The notes: a model not told the origin generated them from the letters alone. A stretch of 64,000 nucleotides of DNA from Nocardia arthritidis (GCF_011801145.1 NZ_CP046172.1:6324001-6388000), one strand, 5' to 3'; shown: positions 33,661-42,871, counted from the first letter of the stretch. A program made the numbers and translations.

Positions 33661-34614
33661 ATGAACGAAGTGCCGAATACGATGCGCGCCATCAGCCAGG
33701 ATGTCCTCGGCGGTCCCGAGGTGCTGCACGAGGTCGAACTCCCGGTGCCCACCCCGGGGCCGAGCCAGATCCTGGTCCGGGTCCGCGCCGCCGGGGTCAA
33801 CCCCACCGACTGGAAGCATCGCGCCAGGAAAGGGCTGTTCCTGCCCGAGCCGCCGTTCGTACTCGGCTGGGATGTGTCCGGCGAGGTCGCGGCCGTCGGC
33901 TTCGGCGTCACCCTGTTCCGGCCGGGTGACGAGGTGTTCGGCATGCTGCCGTACCCGTTCGGCGTCGGCTCCTTCGCCGAATACGCGGTGGGCCCGGCCC
34001 GGGCCTTCGCCCGTAAACCCGCCAACCTGAACCATACCGAGGCGGGCGCGATCCCGCTCGCCGCGCTCACCGCCTGGCAGGCACTGGTGGATACGGCGAA
34101 TCTGCAAGCGGGACAGCGGATTTTGATCCATGCGGCGGCCGGTGGCGTCGGCCACTTCGCGGTCCAGATCGCGAAACACCTCGGCGCGTACGTGATCGGC
34201 ACGGCGAGCGCGGGCAATCACGAATTCCTGCGCTCGATCGGCGCGGACGAGACGATCGATTACCGCACAACGGATTTCGCCGAAGCGGTACGCGACGTCG
34301 ACGTGGTGCTCGATACGGTCTCGGGCGACACCACCGTTCGGTCGCTGGATACGCTGCGGCCCGGCGGAATTCTGGTTTCGATACTCGGCCTGTCCGACGA
34401 TGCACTGACACAGGCACACTCGCGCGGCCTGCGCGCGGTCGCCATGCTGGTGGAGGCCGACCACGCCGGTATGGACGCACTGCGGCGACTCGCCGAATCC
34501 GGTGCGCTGCGGCCGACGATCGCGGGCGCCTTCCCGCTGGCCGACGCCGCGAAGGCGCACGAACTCGGCGACACCAACCGCACCGTCGGCAAATTGGTGA
34601 TCACGATGCCCTGA
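33661..34614 (+). CDS. NADP-dependent zinc-free oxidoreductase (quinone oxidoreductase/MDR family)
   Basis: A 317-residue medium-chain reductase. The N-terminal GroES-like half has VRVRAAGVNPTDWKHR and FVLGWDVSGEV. The Rossmann half has HAAAGGVGHFAVQIAKHLGA, then DETIDYRTTDF and VLDTVSGDTT. No structural or catalytic zinc ligands are seen, so it is quinone oxidoreductase/enoyl reductase-like. ATG 33661 is taken; an ATG at 33682 fits too. The divergent GlxA-type regulator suggests inducible expression. Confidence 0.9.
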   Translation: MNEVPNTMRAISQDVLGGPEVLHEVELPVPTPGPSQILVRVRAAGVNPTDWKHRARKGLFLPEPPFVLGWDVSGEVAAVGFGVTLFRPGDEVFGMLPYPFGVGSFAEYAVGPARAFARKPANLNHTEAGAIPLAALTAWQALVDTANLQAGQRILIHAAAGGVGHFAVQIAKHLGAYVIGTASAGNHEFLRSIGADETIDYRTTDFAEAVRDVDVVLDTVSGDTTVRSLDTLRPGGILVSILGLSDDALTQAHSRGLRAVAMLVEADHAGMDALRRLAESGALRPTIAGAFPLADAAKAHELGDTNRTVGKLVITMP

Positions 34615-34642
34615 TCCCAAGGGACACCGGCGAATACGACTC

Positions 34643-34671
34643 GGGGCGGCCCACTTCCGGTGGGCCGCCCC
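34643..34671. terminator. Bidirectional hairpin terminator
   Basis: GGGGCGGCCCAC and GTGGGCCGCCCC form a 12-bp perfect stem with loop TTCCG. It is placed between the convergent oxidoreductase and yebC stops and can serve both. Confidence 0.8.
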
Positions 34672-34686
34672 GAAATATTCGAGCGC

Positions 34687-35439
34687 TCAGTCCTCGAGCT
34701 GCGCGAGCACCTCGTCGGAGACATCCACGTTGGTGTAGACGTTCTGCACGTCGTCGCTGTCCTCCAGCGCGTCGACCAGCTTGAACACCTTGCGGGCCGT
34801 ATCCGCGTCGGCCTCGACCGACACCGACGGCTGGAAGCCGGATTCGGCGGAGTCGTAATCGATTCCGGCGGTCTGCAGCGCGGTGCGCACAGCGATCAGG
34901 TCACCGGGCTCGCTGATCACCTCGAACGAGTCGCCCAGGTCGTTGACCTCCTCGGCGCCCGCGTCGAGCACCGCGGTGAGCACATCGTCCTCGGACAGTC
35001 CGTTCTTCTCCAGGGTGACGATGCCCTTGCGGTGGAACAGGTAGGACACCGAACCCGGGTCGGCCATGCTGCCGCCGTTGCGGGTCATCGCGACGCGCAC
35101 CTCACCGGCGGCGCGGTTGCGGTTGTCGGTGAGGCATTCGATCAGCACCGCCACGCCGTTCGGGCCGTAGCCCTCGTACATGATGGTCTGCCAGTCGGCG
35201 CCGCCCGCCTCCTCACCGGCGCCGCGCTTGCGCGCACGCTCGATGTTGTCGTTGGGCACCGACGCCTTCTTCGCCTTCTGGATGGCATCCCAGAGCGTCG
35301 GGTTTCCGCCAGGGTCGCCACCGCCGGTCCGAGCCGCAACCTCGATGTTCTTGATCAGCTTCGCGAACATCTTGCCGCGCTTCGCGTCGATCACGGCCTT
35401 CTTGTGCTTGGTGGTGGCCCATTTGGAGTGGCCGCTCAT
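34687..35439 (-). CDS. YebC/PmpR family protein
   Basis: A 250-residue conserved protein: [20 protein letters not shown] at the start, [40 protein letters not shown] and [19 protein letters not shown]. Members are called transcriptional regulators (PmpR) or translation factors that relieve ribosome stalling at poly-proline. Position between pdxT and ruvC is the normal actinobacterial backbone. Confidence 0.95.
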   Translation of the reverse strand: MSGHSKWATTKHKKAVIDAKRGKMFAKLIKNIEVAARTGGGDPGGNPTLWDAIQKAKKASVPNDNIERARKRGAGEEAGGADWQTIMYEGYGPNGVAVLIECLTDNRNRAAGEVRVAMTRNGGSMADPGSVSYLFHRKGIVTLEKNGLSEDDVLTAVLDAGAEEVNDLGDSFEVISEPGDLIAVRTALQTAGIDYDSAESGFQPSVSVEADADTARKVFKLVDALEDSDDVQNVYTNVDVSDEVLAQLED

Positions 35440-35544
35440 GCCCTACTTCCTTCGGTCGGAGATACCTGACGTGCCCCGCCGACGGTAATGCCCGCGGCCG
35501 GACAGGCAACCAAGCCAGCCTACTCGGCGTGTCATGGTGCGCCG

Positions 35545-36189
35545 TCAGCGCCCGCGCACCAGGTCCACGAACAGTTCGTGCACCCGCAGATCGCCGGTGA
35601 CCTCGGGATGGAAGGAGGTGGCGAGCACATTGCCCTGCCGCACCGCGACGATCCGCCCCGCGAACGGACCGCTCGGGATGGTCGCCAGCACCTCGACGCC
35701 GGGCCCGACCCGCTCGACCAGCGGCGCCCTGATGAACACCGCCCGCACGGGCGCATCGTCCAGTCCGGCGAAGTCCAGGTCGGTTTCGAACGAATCGACC
35801 TGGCGGCCGAATGCGTTGCGGCGCACCGTCATATCGATGCCGTAGAGATGTTTGGCATCGGGGCGGGTGTCGAGCACCTCCGAGGCGAGCAGGATCATTC
35901 CGGCGCAGGATCCGAAGGCGGGCATGCCATCACGCAGCCGGGCGCGCAGGGGCTCCAACAGTTCGAAGACCTCGAGCAGTTTGCTGATGGCGGTCGATTC
36001 GCCGCCGGGCAGGATCAGCGCGTCCACCGCGTCGAGTTCGGCCGCGCGGCGCACGTTCACCGGCGTCGCGCCGCAGTGCTCTATCGCGGCGAAATGTTCA
36101 CGCACATCGCCCTGCAACGCGAGCACGCCGATGCGTGGCGTCCCGGTTCGCGCCGCATCCCGGACCTGTGCCGCAGCCACCGAATCCAT
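35545..36189 (-). CDS. pdxT: Pyridoxal 5'-phosphate synthase glutaminase subunit PdxT
   Basis: A 214-residue glutaminase that feeds ammonia to PdxS in DXP-independent PLP synthesis. It has [35 protein letters not shown], the nucleophile Cys in [12 protein letters not shown] and the His-Glu pair in SFHPEVTGD. Its partner pdxS is about 10 kb away, though in relatives the two lie close; accessory genes separate them here. Confidence 0.96.
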   Translation of the reverse strand: MDSVAAAQVRDAARTGTPRIGVLALQGDVREHFAAIEHCGATPVNVRRAAELDAVDALILPGGESTAISKLLEVFELLEPLRARLRDGMPAFGSCAGMILLASEVLDTRPDAKHLYGIDMTVRRNAFGRQVDSFETDLDFAGLDDAPVRAVFIRAPLVERVGPGVEVLATIPSGPFAGRIVAVRQGNVLATSFHPEVTGDLRVHELFVDLVRGR

Positions 36190-36310
36190 GCCCGTCCTTT
36201 CCCTTATCCGGCTACGACAATACGGACATCGGCAATGTGTGCGCGCTCACCTGTCAACATTCCATCAACGCCCCTGGCGGACCGAACGGTTCGCGCGCAC
36301 ACTCGCGCTG

Positions 36311-38116
36311 GTGACAGATGTGTTACCGCGAGTTCGGTCGGCCTTCGGCGGCCCGGAGAAGACGGCGCCCGACCATCGCGGACTTACGGTCCTGACCGGC
36401 TTGGCCGGACTTTCCCTCGACGCCATGGCCTCGGTCTCCTACGGTCCGGAAGCGATCGTGCTGGTACTCGCCGCGGCGGGCGGCGCCGGACTCGGGCTGA
36501 CCCTGCCGGTGACCCTGGCCATCGCCCTGCTGCTCGCCGTGCTGACCGCGTCCTATCGACAGGTGATCGCCGCGTTCCCGAACGGCGGCGGCGCGTACGC
36601 GGTCGCCAAGAAGCATCTCGGGCACCGCACCAGCCTCGTCGCCGCGGCCTCGCTGATCGTCGACTACGTGCTGAACGTCGCGGTATCGATCGCCGCCGGT
36701 GTCGCCGCGCTCACCTCGGCCTTCCCCGCCCTGCTGCCCTACACGCTGTGGATCTGCCTGGCCGTGCTGGTCGGCATCACCGCGCTGAACCTGCTCGGCA
36801 TCACCGAGAGCGCACGGGCGTTCATGGTGCCGACCGTCATCTTCGTCGCGGGCATCTTCACCGTGATCATCGCGGGTCTGGTGCGCTCCGAACCGGCCGG
36901 CATCGCATCCGGCACGGCGACCGCGCTCGATTACCACACCATCGGAATCCTGTTGGTACTCAAGGCGTTTTCCAGCGGGTGCGCCGCGCTGACCGGCGTC
37001 GAGGCGATCGCGAACGCGGTGCCCAGCTTCGCCGCGCCGAAAGTTGTTCGCGCGCAACGCGCCGAGGTCGCGCTCGGCGGCCTGCTCGGCGTGATGCTGA
37101 TCGGGCTGGCGGTGCTGATCCAGAAGTTCGATGTGCACCCGGTCGACGGCACCACCGTGCTCTCCCAGCTCACCGAGGCCGCGCTCGGCCACGGAATCGG
37201 TTACTACGTGGTGCAATTCGCGACCGTGGTGCTGCTGGCGCTGGCGGCCAACACCTCGTACGGCGGCCTGCCGACGCTCACCAAGATCCTCGCCGACGAC
37301 AACTGCCTGCCGCACCGGTTCGCGGTGGCCTCGCCGCGGCAGGTGTACCGGTACGGCGTGCTGACCCTCGCCATCGCCGCGGGCGCGCTGCTCATCGGCG
37401 CGAACGGCGAGATGAACGCGCTGGTACCGCTTTTCGCGATCGGAGTGTTCGTCGGCTTCACCATCGCCCAGGTCGGCATGGTGCGGCACTGGCGGCTGGC
37501 GCACGGCGCGGGCTGGCAGTGGCGGCTGGCGCTCAACGGATTCGGCGCGGTGCTAACCTTCGTCGCGGCGATCGTCACCACGGCGATGAAGTTCGGCCAA
37601 GGTGCCTGGCTGATCGTGCTGGTGCTGCCGCTGCTGGTCTACGGGATGGAGCGAATTCGCGGCGCCTACACCAAGATCGGCGCCGTCCGGCGCGCAGACG
37701 AGCTCCCGCCCGCCCCGCAGCCGCGCGATTCGGTGGTGATCGTCCCGGTGTCCGAGGTCTCCGAATTGAGTTGCGAGGCACTGTCGGCCGCCATGTCCAT
37801 CGGCAAAGACGTTGTCGCCGTTCATGTCTGCCTCGCGGGCGAATCGACGCGAGCCTTCACCAAGACGTGGGAGGCCTGGCATCCGGATGTCCCGCTGGTG
37901 CTGCTGCCCGATCACGACGCCACCGTCGGCGGGCCCGTCGCCCGCTACATCAGCGAGAAGTATCCGGACCGCCGCAAGGTCGTTGTCGTCGCCGAGGTGG
38001 ATCCACCGCTCGGCTGGAACCGTGTCATCCCCAGTCACCGCAGCGACGAGCTGGAACGCGAGCTGCGCCGACTATCCGACACCGTGGTCTGCCACCTGCG
38101 CGTACAGGTGGCGTGA
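36311..38116 (+). CDS. APC family amino acid permease
   Basis: A 601-residue membrane transporter from GTG 36311 (encoding MTDVLPRVRSAFGG), without an obvious ribosome site. It has 12 predicted helices, with GLSLDAMASVSYGPEAI at helix 1 and FPNGGGAYAVAKKHLG after helix 2, both typical of APC carriers. A soluble C-terminal domain of about 150 residues (VIVPVSEVSELSCEAL, AVHVCLAGEST) resembles a USP/NAD-like regulatory fold. The substrate, an amino acid or possibly K+-like, is not resolved. It is inserted on the plus strand between pdxT and tesB. Confidence 0.88.
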   Translation: MTDVLPRVRSAFGGPEKTAPDHRGLTVLTGLAGLSLDAMASVSYGPEAIVLVLAAAGGAGLGLTLPVTLAIALLLAVLTASYRQVIAAFPNGGGAYAVAKKHLGHRTSLVAAASLIVDYVLNVAVSIAAGVAALTSAFPALLPYTLWICLAVLVGITALNLLGITESARAFMVPTVIFVAGIFTVIIAGLVRSEPAGIASGTATALDYHTIGILLVLKAFSSGCAALTGVEAIANAVPSFAAPKVVRAQRAEVALGGLLGVMLIGLAVLIQKFDVHPVDGTTVLSQLTEAALGHGIGYYVVQFATVVLLALAANTSYGGLPTLTKILADDNCLPHRFAVASPRQVYRYGVLTLAIAAGALLIGANGEMNALVPLFAIGVFVGFTIAQVGMVRHWRLAHGAGWQWRLALNGFGAVLTFVAAIVTTAMKFGQGAWLIVLVLPLLVYGMERIRGAYTKIGAVRRADELPPAPQPRDSVVIVPVSEVSELSCEALSAAMSIGKDVVAVHVCLAGESTRAFTKTWEAWHPDVPLVLLPDHDATVGGPVARYISEKYPDRRKVVVVAEVDPPLGWNRVIPSHRSDELERELRRLSDTVVCHLRVQVA

Positions 38117-38118
38117 TG

Positions 38119-38159
38119 GTTCCGGATGGGTGCGACGGCCACTCGCACCCATCCGGAAC
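38119..38159. terminator. Strong bidirectional terminator
   Basis: A perfect 17-bp stem, GTTCCGGATGGGTGCGA with TCGCACCCATCCGGAAC, and loop CGGCCAC. It lies between the convergent APC permease and tesB stops. Confidence 0.85.
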
Positions 38160-38168
38160 GAATCGAAT

Positions 38169-38990
38169 TCAGTCCTCCCGCAACGTGCGGATCAGACCTT
38201 CCTGGACGACCGCCGCCACCAGATGGCCTTCCCGGTTGAAGATCTTGCCGCCGGTGAGGGCGCGGCCGAAGCCGGCCGACGGGGAGGACTGGTCGTAGAG
38301 CAGCCAGTCGTCGGCGCGGAAGGGGCGCAGGAACCACATGGCGTGATCGAGCGACGCGTTCTGGGTTCGCTCGTCCGGATGGGTCACCTTGGACGAGCCG
38401 AGCAGCGTCATATCGCTCATGTAGGCCAGGGTGCAGACATGGAACAGCGGGTCGTCGGGCAGCGGATGCCGGTAGCGGAACCACACCTGCTGCTGGGAGA
38501 CGACGCCGTCGCGGCGGGCGATATCGTCGTGCGGCACGGTGCGGATATCCCAGTGCTCCCATTCGCGCATGGCCCACAGGCGTTCCGGGGTCATGGTGGT
38601 CTCGGCGTCCGGCAGTTCCTCCGGCCAACGGACCGGCGGCATCACATCCTGATGCTGCGGACCCTGATCGCCGATGTGGAACGAGGCCGACATGGTGAAG
38701 ATGGCCGCACCGTCCTGCACACCGGTCACCCGGCGGGTGCAGAACGACCTGCCGTCGCGGATGCGTTCGACCAGGTAGACCGTCCGCTCCTCCGGATTGC
38801 CCGGCCGCAGGAAATAGCCGTGCAGCGAATGCACCTGGAAGCGCGGTTCCACCGTGCGCACCGCAGAGACCAGTGCCTGGCCGGCAACCTGACCGCCGAA
38901 TGTGCGCGGAAGCTGGGTCTTGGTGGACGCGCCACGGAAGATATCCCGCTCGAGCCGCTCTATCTCCAGCGCCTCTTCGATTGTCGCCAT
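38169..38990 (-). CDS. tesB: Acyl-CoA thioesterase II (TesB)
   Basis: A 273-residue double-hotdog thioesterase. It begins IEEALEIERLERDIFRG, with RTFGGQVAGQALVSAVRTV and VHSLHGYFLRPGNPEERTVY in the first domain. SLDHAMWFLRPFRADDWLLY and SPSAGFGRALTGGKIFNREG follow in the second. It hydrolyses medium- to long-chain acyl-CoAs. It belongs to the pdxS-tesB-pdxT backbone. Confidence 0.95.
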   Translation of the reverse strand: MATIEEALEIERLERDIFRGASTKTQLPRTFGGQVAGQALVSAVRTVEPRFQVHSLHGYFLRPGNPEERTVYLVERIRDGRSFCTRRVTGVQDGAAIFTMSASFHIGDQGPQHQDVMPPVRWPEELPDAETTMTPERLWAMREWEHWDIRTVPHDDIARRDGVVSQQQVWFRYRHPLPDDPLFHVCTLAYMSDMTLLGSSKVTHPDERTQNASLDHAMWFLRPFRADDWLLYDQSSPSAGFGRALTGGKIFNREGHLVAAVVQEGLIRTLRED

Positions 38991-39101
38991 GCGCTCGACA
39001 TTATCCCGGCCGTAGTGCGGGACACATCCCGGCTACCGCGAACATGGGTGTGACATTCGCCCGATTCGTCGGCCCGCGCGCGGTTGCGCAAGATGGACGG
39101 C

Positions 39102-39710
39102 ATGCGTTTCGTGCCGATCACCCAGGAGGGCCTGATCGACCTGGTGGTGGACCGGGTCCGCGAGTTCGAGGGTCATCCGGTGCTCGGCATCGATGGGTCC
39201 GACGCGGCCGACCCCGCCGGATTCGCCGCCAGGATCGCCGCGGCGCTGCGCGATCTCGGCCGCCCGGCCGAGGTGGTGTCGCTGCACGACTACGTGCGGC
39301 CCGCCTCGCTGCGCATGGAATTCGGACGGACCGACGAAATGTCCTATCGCACAGCATGGTTCGACTACGCGGCGGTGCGGCGCGAGGTGCTCGACGCGCT
39401 GCGTGCCGAATCCCGTTGGCTGCCCGCGCTGTGGGACGAGCGCACCGACCGCTCGGCCCGCGCCGCAGTGCGAACCGCCTTGCCGGGCACCGTTGTTCTG
39501 GTCGCGGGCCCGATGCTGCTCGGCCGCGGACTCGCCTTCGATCTCACGGTGCGCCTCGAGATGTCCGAGGCCGCGCTGCTGCGCAACACCGCGGAGCAGG
39601 ACCGCTGGACGGTGCCCGCATTGCTCCGGCAGATGGACGAAAATCGGGATGCCCCAACGCTTCTCGTGCGCTGGGATCATCCGGACCGGCCCGCGCTGCG
39701 GACCGGATGA
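39102..39710 (+). CDS. Uridine kinase-like protein lacking a P-loop
   Basis: A 202-residue protein similar in layout to actinobacterial uridine kinase-like proteins. It has an N-terminal VLGIDGSDAADPAGFA strand-loop, VVSLHDYVRPASLRMEFGR, and a central TVVLVAGPMLLGRGL strand. Where GxxGxGKT should bind ATP the loop reads GSDAADPAG, with no Gly-Lys-Thr/Ser. ATP binding in the normal way is therefore unlikely. The start is uncertain among ATG 39102, ATG 39093 and TTG 39084. Confidence 0.7.
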   Translation: MRFVPITQEGLIDLVVDRVREFEGHPVLGIDGSDAADPAGFAARIAAALRDLGRPAEVVSLHDYVRPASLRMEFGRTDEMSYRTAWFDYAAVRREVLDALRAESRWLPALWDERTDRSARAAVRTALPGTVVLVAGPMLLGRGLAFDLTVRLEMSEAALLRNTAEQDRWTVPALLRQMDENRDAPTLLVRWDHPDRPALRTG

Positions 39711-39797
39711 TGTCGGCCTATGCCGCGCGCCGCATGGTCAGGAGAGCGCGGTCCGGGGCATCAGCGATGTAGCCGCGAATTCCGGGCCGCCGGCGGG

Positions 39798-40058
39798 TCA
39801 GCGGTGCTGTGCCAGCCGTCCGGCGATGCGATGCTGGTCGCCGTAACCGCGATAGTCCCTCGGCGCGCGAGGCAGCGGGCCCTGGGCTTGCGCGACGAGA
39901 TTCGCGATATCGTTCATCGAATGCGTTGACTCGTCGAGTATTTCGCGCAGCAATACGATCTGCTCGACGATCGCGCGGTCCGATCCGGCGAGCCGGTGCG
40001 CCGTCGCGGCCGCGCCCTCGGCCGCGAAAACGGCGTTCAGTTCCCGCAATTCACCCAT
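39798..40058 (-). CDS. Small helical protein, third gene of the nucleotidyltransferase module
   Basis: An 86-residue protein starting MGELRELNAVFAAEGAAATA. It is mainly helical (IVEQIVLLREILDESTHS) with a basic, Gly/Arg/His-rich tail (PRDYRGYGDQHRIAGRLAQH). No family was recognised. Its ATG lies 8 nt inside the end of the AbiEii-like gene, so it is probably translated from the same message. Size and coupling would suit an antitoxin or chaperone role, but this is inference. Confidence 0.6.
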   Translation of the reverse strand: MGELRELNAVFAAEGAAATAHRLAGSDRAIVEQIVLLREILDESTHSMNDIANLVAQAQGPLPRAPRDYRGYGDQHRIAGRLAQHR

Positions 40059-40956
40059 GCTGTGCCGGATCAGGAGTTTGCGCGCCCACTTCGATCCGGG
40101 GCACTGTCGGCTCGAGCCCGAAGGCCAGGCGCCAGGCGAATTCCAGGTGCGCGCCCGATAGCAGCGGATCCTCGCCGGCGAATTCGCGCCAGTCGACATC
40201 GAGCGCCAACCTCAGCAGCTTGCGCGAGCTCAGCTCGCGCCGCGTAGTCCGGTCTATCGCACCCTGCGCCAGCACCTCGTCCAGCAGCGCAGGCGGGAGG
40301 TGACAGTGCTCCGCGAGCAGAACCGCGTCGTACAGGTCCTTCGCACGCGGACCGCTGTCGCGTTCGGCCAACAGCCACAGCACCTTCCACGCCAGCGACA
40401 GTCGTCGGCTCGTGGTCCGCAGTGTGACAGACCGTCCGCCTGCGCCCGATAACGGGAATTCGGTCGACACCGGCGGATCGGGCAACACCTCGTCGAATGC
40501 GAAATCGAGGCGCACGGTACCCACCTGTCCGAAGCCGTGCCAGGGCAACACCAGCCGGATCCCGCTGCCGTTGTAATACGACCAGAGCCATTCCGTTTCG
40601 ACGGACCGCAGGCCGATCCGGACAGGACTGCCGGATCGGCGGGAGATATTCACGGCGTGCCACCTGATGTCGTCGATGATCTCCCGGGGGTCTTCGTGCA
40701 GCCTGTGCTGGTGGACGGTCAGCACAAAGTCCAGATCGCCCGGCTCTCTGGCCAATTCGCCGAACCACGCGCGTAACACCGCGCTGCCGCGCAGCACCAG
40801 GTATTCACTCCACGGCGATTCCGCCACCGCGGCGAGCACGTGCTCGATGGCCGACCGCCGCGCGAACCACGCGGCCTCGACGTCCGTGGGCTCGGCGAAA
40901 CCCGGTGTCCGGCAGAATCTTTGGTAGCTCAATTCCCGACACGGTGTCGCAGTCAT
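40051..40956 (-). CDS. AbiEii/AbiGii-type nucleotidyltransferase
   Basis: A 301-residue DNA polymerase-beta-like nucleotidyltransferase. The family core is EYLVLRGSAVLRAWFG then GDLDFVLT: GS followed by the DxD metal pair. LVLPWHGFGQVGTVRLDFAF supplies the third acid. Further on, SLAWKVLWLLAERDSGPRAKDLYDAVLLAEH matches the AbiEii (K...RAKDLYD) region. AbiEii-family toxins transfer nucleotides to tRNA or proteins. Its ATG overlaps the upstream gene's stop (ATGA). The upstream partner is not the usual winged-helix AbiEi antitoxin. Confidence 0.82.
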   Translation of the reverse strand: MTATPCRELSYQRFCRTPGFAEPTDVEAAWFARRSAIEHVLAAVAESPWSEYLVLRGSAVLRAWFGELAREPGDLDFVLTVHQHRLHEDPREIIDDIRWHAVNISRRSGSPVRIGLRSVETEWLWSYYNGSGIRLVLPWHGFGQVGTVRLDFAFDEVLPDPPVSTEFPLSGAGGRSVTLRTTSRRLSLAWKVLWLLAERDSGPRAKDLYDAVLLAEHCHLPPALLDEVLAQGAIDRTTRRELSSRKLLRLALDVDWREFAGEDPLLSGAHLEFAWRLAFGLEPTVPRIEVGAQTPDPAQHG

Positions 40957-41458
40957 GCCGCATCCGCCTCGACTATCCAACCCGCGTCCAGCGATTCGTC
41001 TGTGTCCAGGACGACGAATTCCCTTTCCACCGAGCAAACCTCGTATGCCGAGAGGGCCACGACGAGCGCCTCCGCCCTGGCCGCCGCGGTGCGCTCGCCG
41101 ACCAGGCGGCACCGCTGGGTGACAAACCGCTCCAGCCGTCCGTCGGCGCGCACGCAGCGCGCGTTCGCCGACACGGGGTCGCCTCCAGCTTCATTCTGGT
41201 CACCGCGAAGCCCGCCGCCCGCAGATCGGCCGCGGTGGCCAGGACCGAATGCCACGCGCCCGCAGCGGTTCCCGTGTATCGCCGCGTCACCATCGGCTGA
41301 TCGCGCACTCGGCCGCGGGCGAGGACAATGTGGGTGAATTTCAGATCATGTTGCCCCGCATAGCGGTCCAGCGCGTCGGCGCTCGCCGGATTCGGCGCGG
41401 CGACGGTGAGGTGCGCCTCGAATTCACCCGCGAAATCCGGTGGTTCCATCTCGATCAC
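40953..41458 (-). pseudogene. Unknown protein paired with the nucleotidyltransferase, split by a 1-nt frameshift
   Basis: Two frames join into one 168-residue protein. The N-terminal part (GEFEAHLTVAAP, DLKFTHIVLARGRVRDQPM, AAGFAVTRMKLEA) ends at the G4 run 41175-41178. The C-terminal part (FVTQRCRLVGERTAAARAEA, VCSVEREFVVLDTDESLDAGW) is in the next frame. One extra base in that run restores the frame, and the 506-nt span is one short of a multiple of three. The start is GTG 41458 or ATG 41449. Its stop overlaps the nucleotidyltransferase start, so it is the first gene of the module. I do not recognise a named family. Confidence 0.7.
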
Positions 41459-41511
41459 CGGGCCATCGTGGCAGAACCCACCGACAGGCTCGCCGCCCGA
41501 TTATCCGGCGG

Positions 41512-42246
41512 TCACACCAATCGGTGGCCGCCGTCGACGTGCAGGACCGTGCCGGTGATGAACGGGTTGTCCATGAGAGCCGTTATGGCCTGGGCGATTT
41601 CGGCCGGTTTGCCGATGCGGCCGACCGGGAGGCGGGTCGCCAGCTGTTGGTGGCGTTCGGATTTGGCCGAACCGGCGATGGTGTCCCAGATCGGGGTGTC
41701 GATCCAGCCGGGCGAGACCACGTTGACGCGGGTCGGCGCCAGTTCGACGGACAGGGCGTAGGCGAGGGATTCGAGGGCACCGTTCGCGGCGGCGACGATG
41801 CTGGAACCGGGACCGGGTCGGTAGGCCGCGATACCGGAGGTGAAGGTGAGCGAGCCCCCGGGCGCGAGGCGGGCGTGCTTGCCGAGCAGCGCCGGACCGA
41901 TCAGTTTGGCGTCCAACGTCTTTCGCGCGGTTTCCGGATCCAGCTCGGTAATCGGCTGGTAGACGCCGGTGACGTCGACGGCAGTGGTCACCACGTGATC
42001 CACCACCCCCACCTCGGCGAAAACCCGCTCGATATCGGCCTCGCGGGTGATATCGGCGACGACCGTACGAACCTTGCCGGGACCACCGGCCAGCGTCCGC
42101 TCCGCGGCGGCGAGCCGGTCGGCGTTACGCGCCGCGACGGTCACCTCCGCACCGTCCGCGACCAGTGCGGAGGCCAGCGCCAACCCCATGCCCGAACTGC
42201 CGCCGAAGATGACCACCCTGCGCGCCGCATTCATATTTGCTGTCAT
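41512..42246 (-). CDS. Short-chain dehydrogenase/reductase lacking the Tyr-x3-Lys pair
   Basis: A 244-residue Rossmann protein from ATG 42246 (ATG 42234 also possible). The cofactor loop is IFGGSSGMGLALA, then VVADITRE and the end SPGWIDTPIW, HVDGGHRLV. The catalytic Ser seems present in LTFTSGIAAYRP. The YxxxK motif is replaced by GSSIVAAANGAL, so no catalytic Tyr or Lys is in place. Such atypical SDRs exist; activity may be changed or lost. It is monocistronic, 119 bp from the lipoprotein gene. Confidence 0.85.
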   Translation of the reverse strand: MTANMNAARRVVIFGGSSGMGLALASALVADGAEVTVAARNADRLAAAERTLAGGPGKVRTVVADITREADIERVFAEVGVVDHVVTTAVDVTGVYQPITELDPETARKTLDAKLIGPALLGKHARLAPGGSLTFTSGIAAYRPGPGSSIVAAANGALESLAYALSVELAPTRVNVVSPGWIDTPIWDTIAGSAKSERHQQLATRLPVGRIGKPAEIAQAITALMDNPFITGTVLHVDGGHRLV

Positions 42247-42364
42247 GACTCCAGTCGACCAGCGGCCGGGCCGAGTGTCCATGTCGGAGCGTCGAATTGG
42301 CGTTAGTCAGCGGCTAACACAGCAGGTGGCAAGGCATTTCACGACAAGAGTGCCAAGCGGTAGC

Positions 42365-42871
42365 TCATGGGCACGCCGGGGACTGCACGTTGAAGTTCTT
42401 CAGCCCGGCGCACACCCAACTCTGGGCGACCTTCCACTTGCCGTTCTCGGCGACGAAGGTGATATCGCCGGTGTTCTCCTGGCCGTTCACGGTGAACTTG
42501 ACCTGGGCGTCGAGGGTGTCGCCGAACGGCGTCACCTTCGTGACCTCCGCCTGCGCGTTGGTCTGCTTGTACGCCTCGGCGAATTTGTTCGGCAGATCCG
42601 GATCGGCCTGCGCGCCCTGCACCATGTCCAGCTTCTCCGAATTCGGCACCGCCGGGTCGAGCGCCCGCTTCAGTTCCGCGTTCAGATCGGCGGCGGTCGG
42701 CACCGGCGGCAGGTTCGGGTCCGGTTTCGCGCTCGTCGACGTCGGGGTTTTCTTCGGCGTTTCCTTCGGACTGTCGCTGCCGCACGCGGTCAGGCCGAGC
42801 GCCGCCGTCAGCGCGAGGCCCGCGACGGCGATACGTCCGGTGCTACGTAAGTTCAATTGCTTGTCCTTCAT
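42365..42871 (-). CDS. Lipoprotein related to low-molecular-weight antigen MTB12
   Basis: A 168-residue exported lipoprotein: basic start, hydrophobic stretch, lipobox LTACGS (Cys near residue 30). A Pro/Thr/Lys-rich linker follows, then a domain with LNAELKRALDPAVPNSEK, VTFVAENGKWKVAQSWVCAG-like strands and a second Cys pair near the end. The domain resembles the MTB12/CFP-2 fold of mycobacterial secreted antigens. The function is unknown. Confidence 0.82.
   Translation of the reverse strand: MKDKQLNLRSTGRIAVAGLALTAALGLTACGSDSPKETPKKTPTSTSAKPDPNLPPVPTAADLNAELKRALDPAVPNSEKLDMVQGAQADPDLPNKFAEAYKQTNAQAEVTKVTPFGDTLDAQVKFTVNGQENTGDITFVAENGKWKVAQSWVCAGLKNFNVQSPACP

Noticed and set aside
35488..38298. 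936-residue plus-strand frame over pdxT and the permease
   Set aside because: An Arg-rich shadow frame. The permease in another frame has 12 helices and the minus strand has PdxT motifs.
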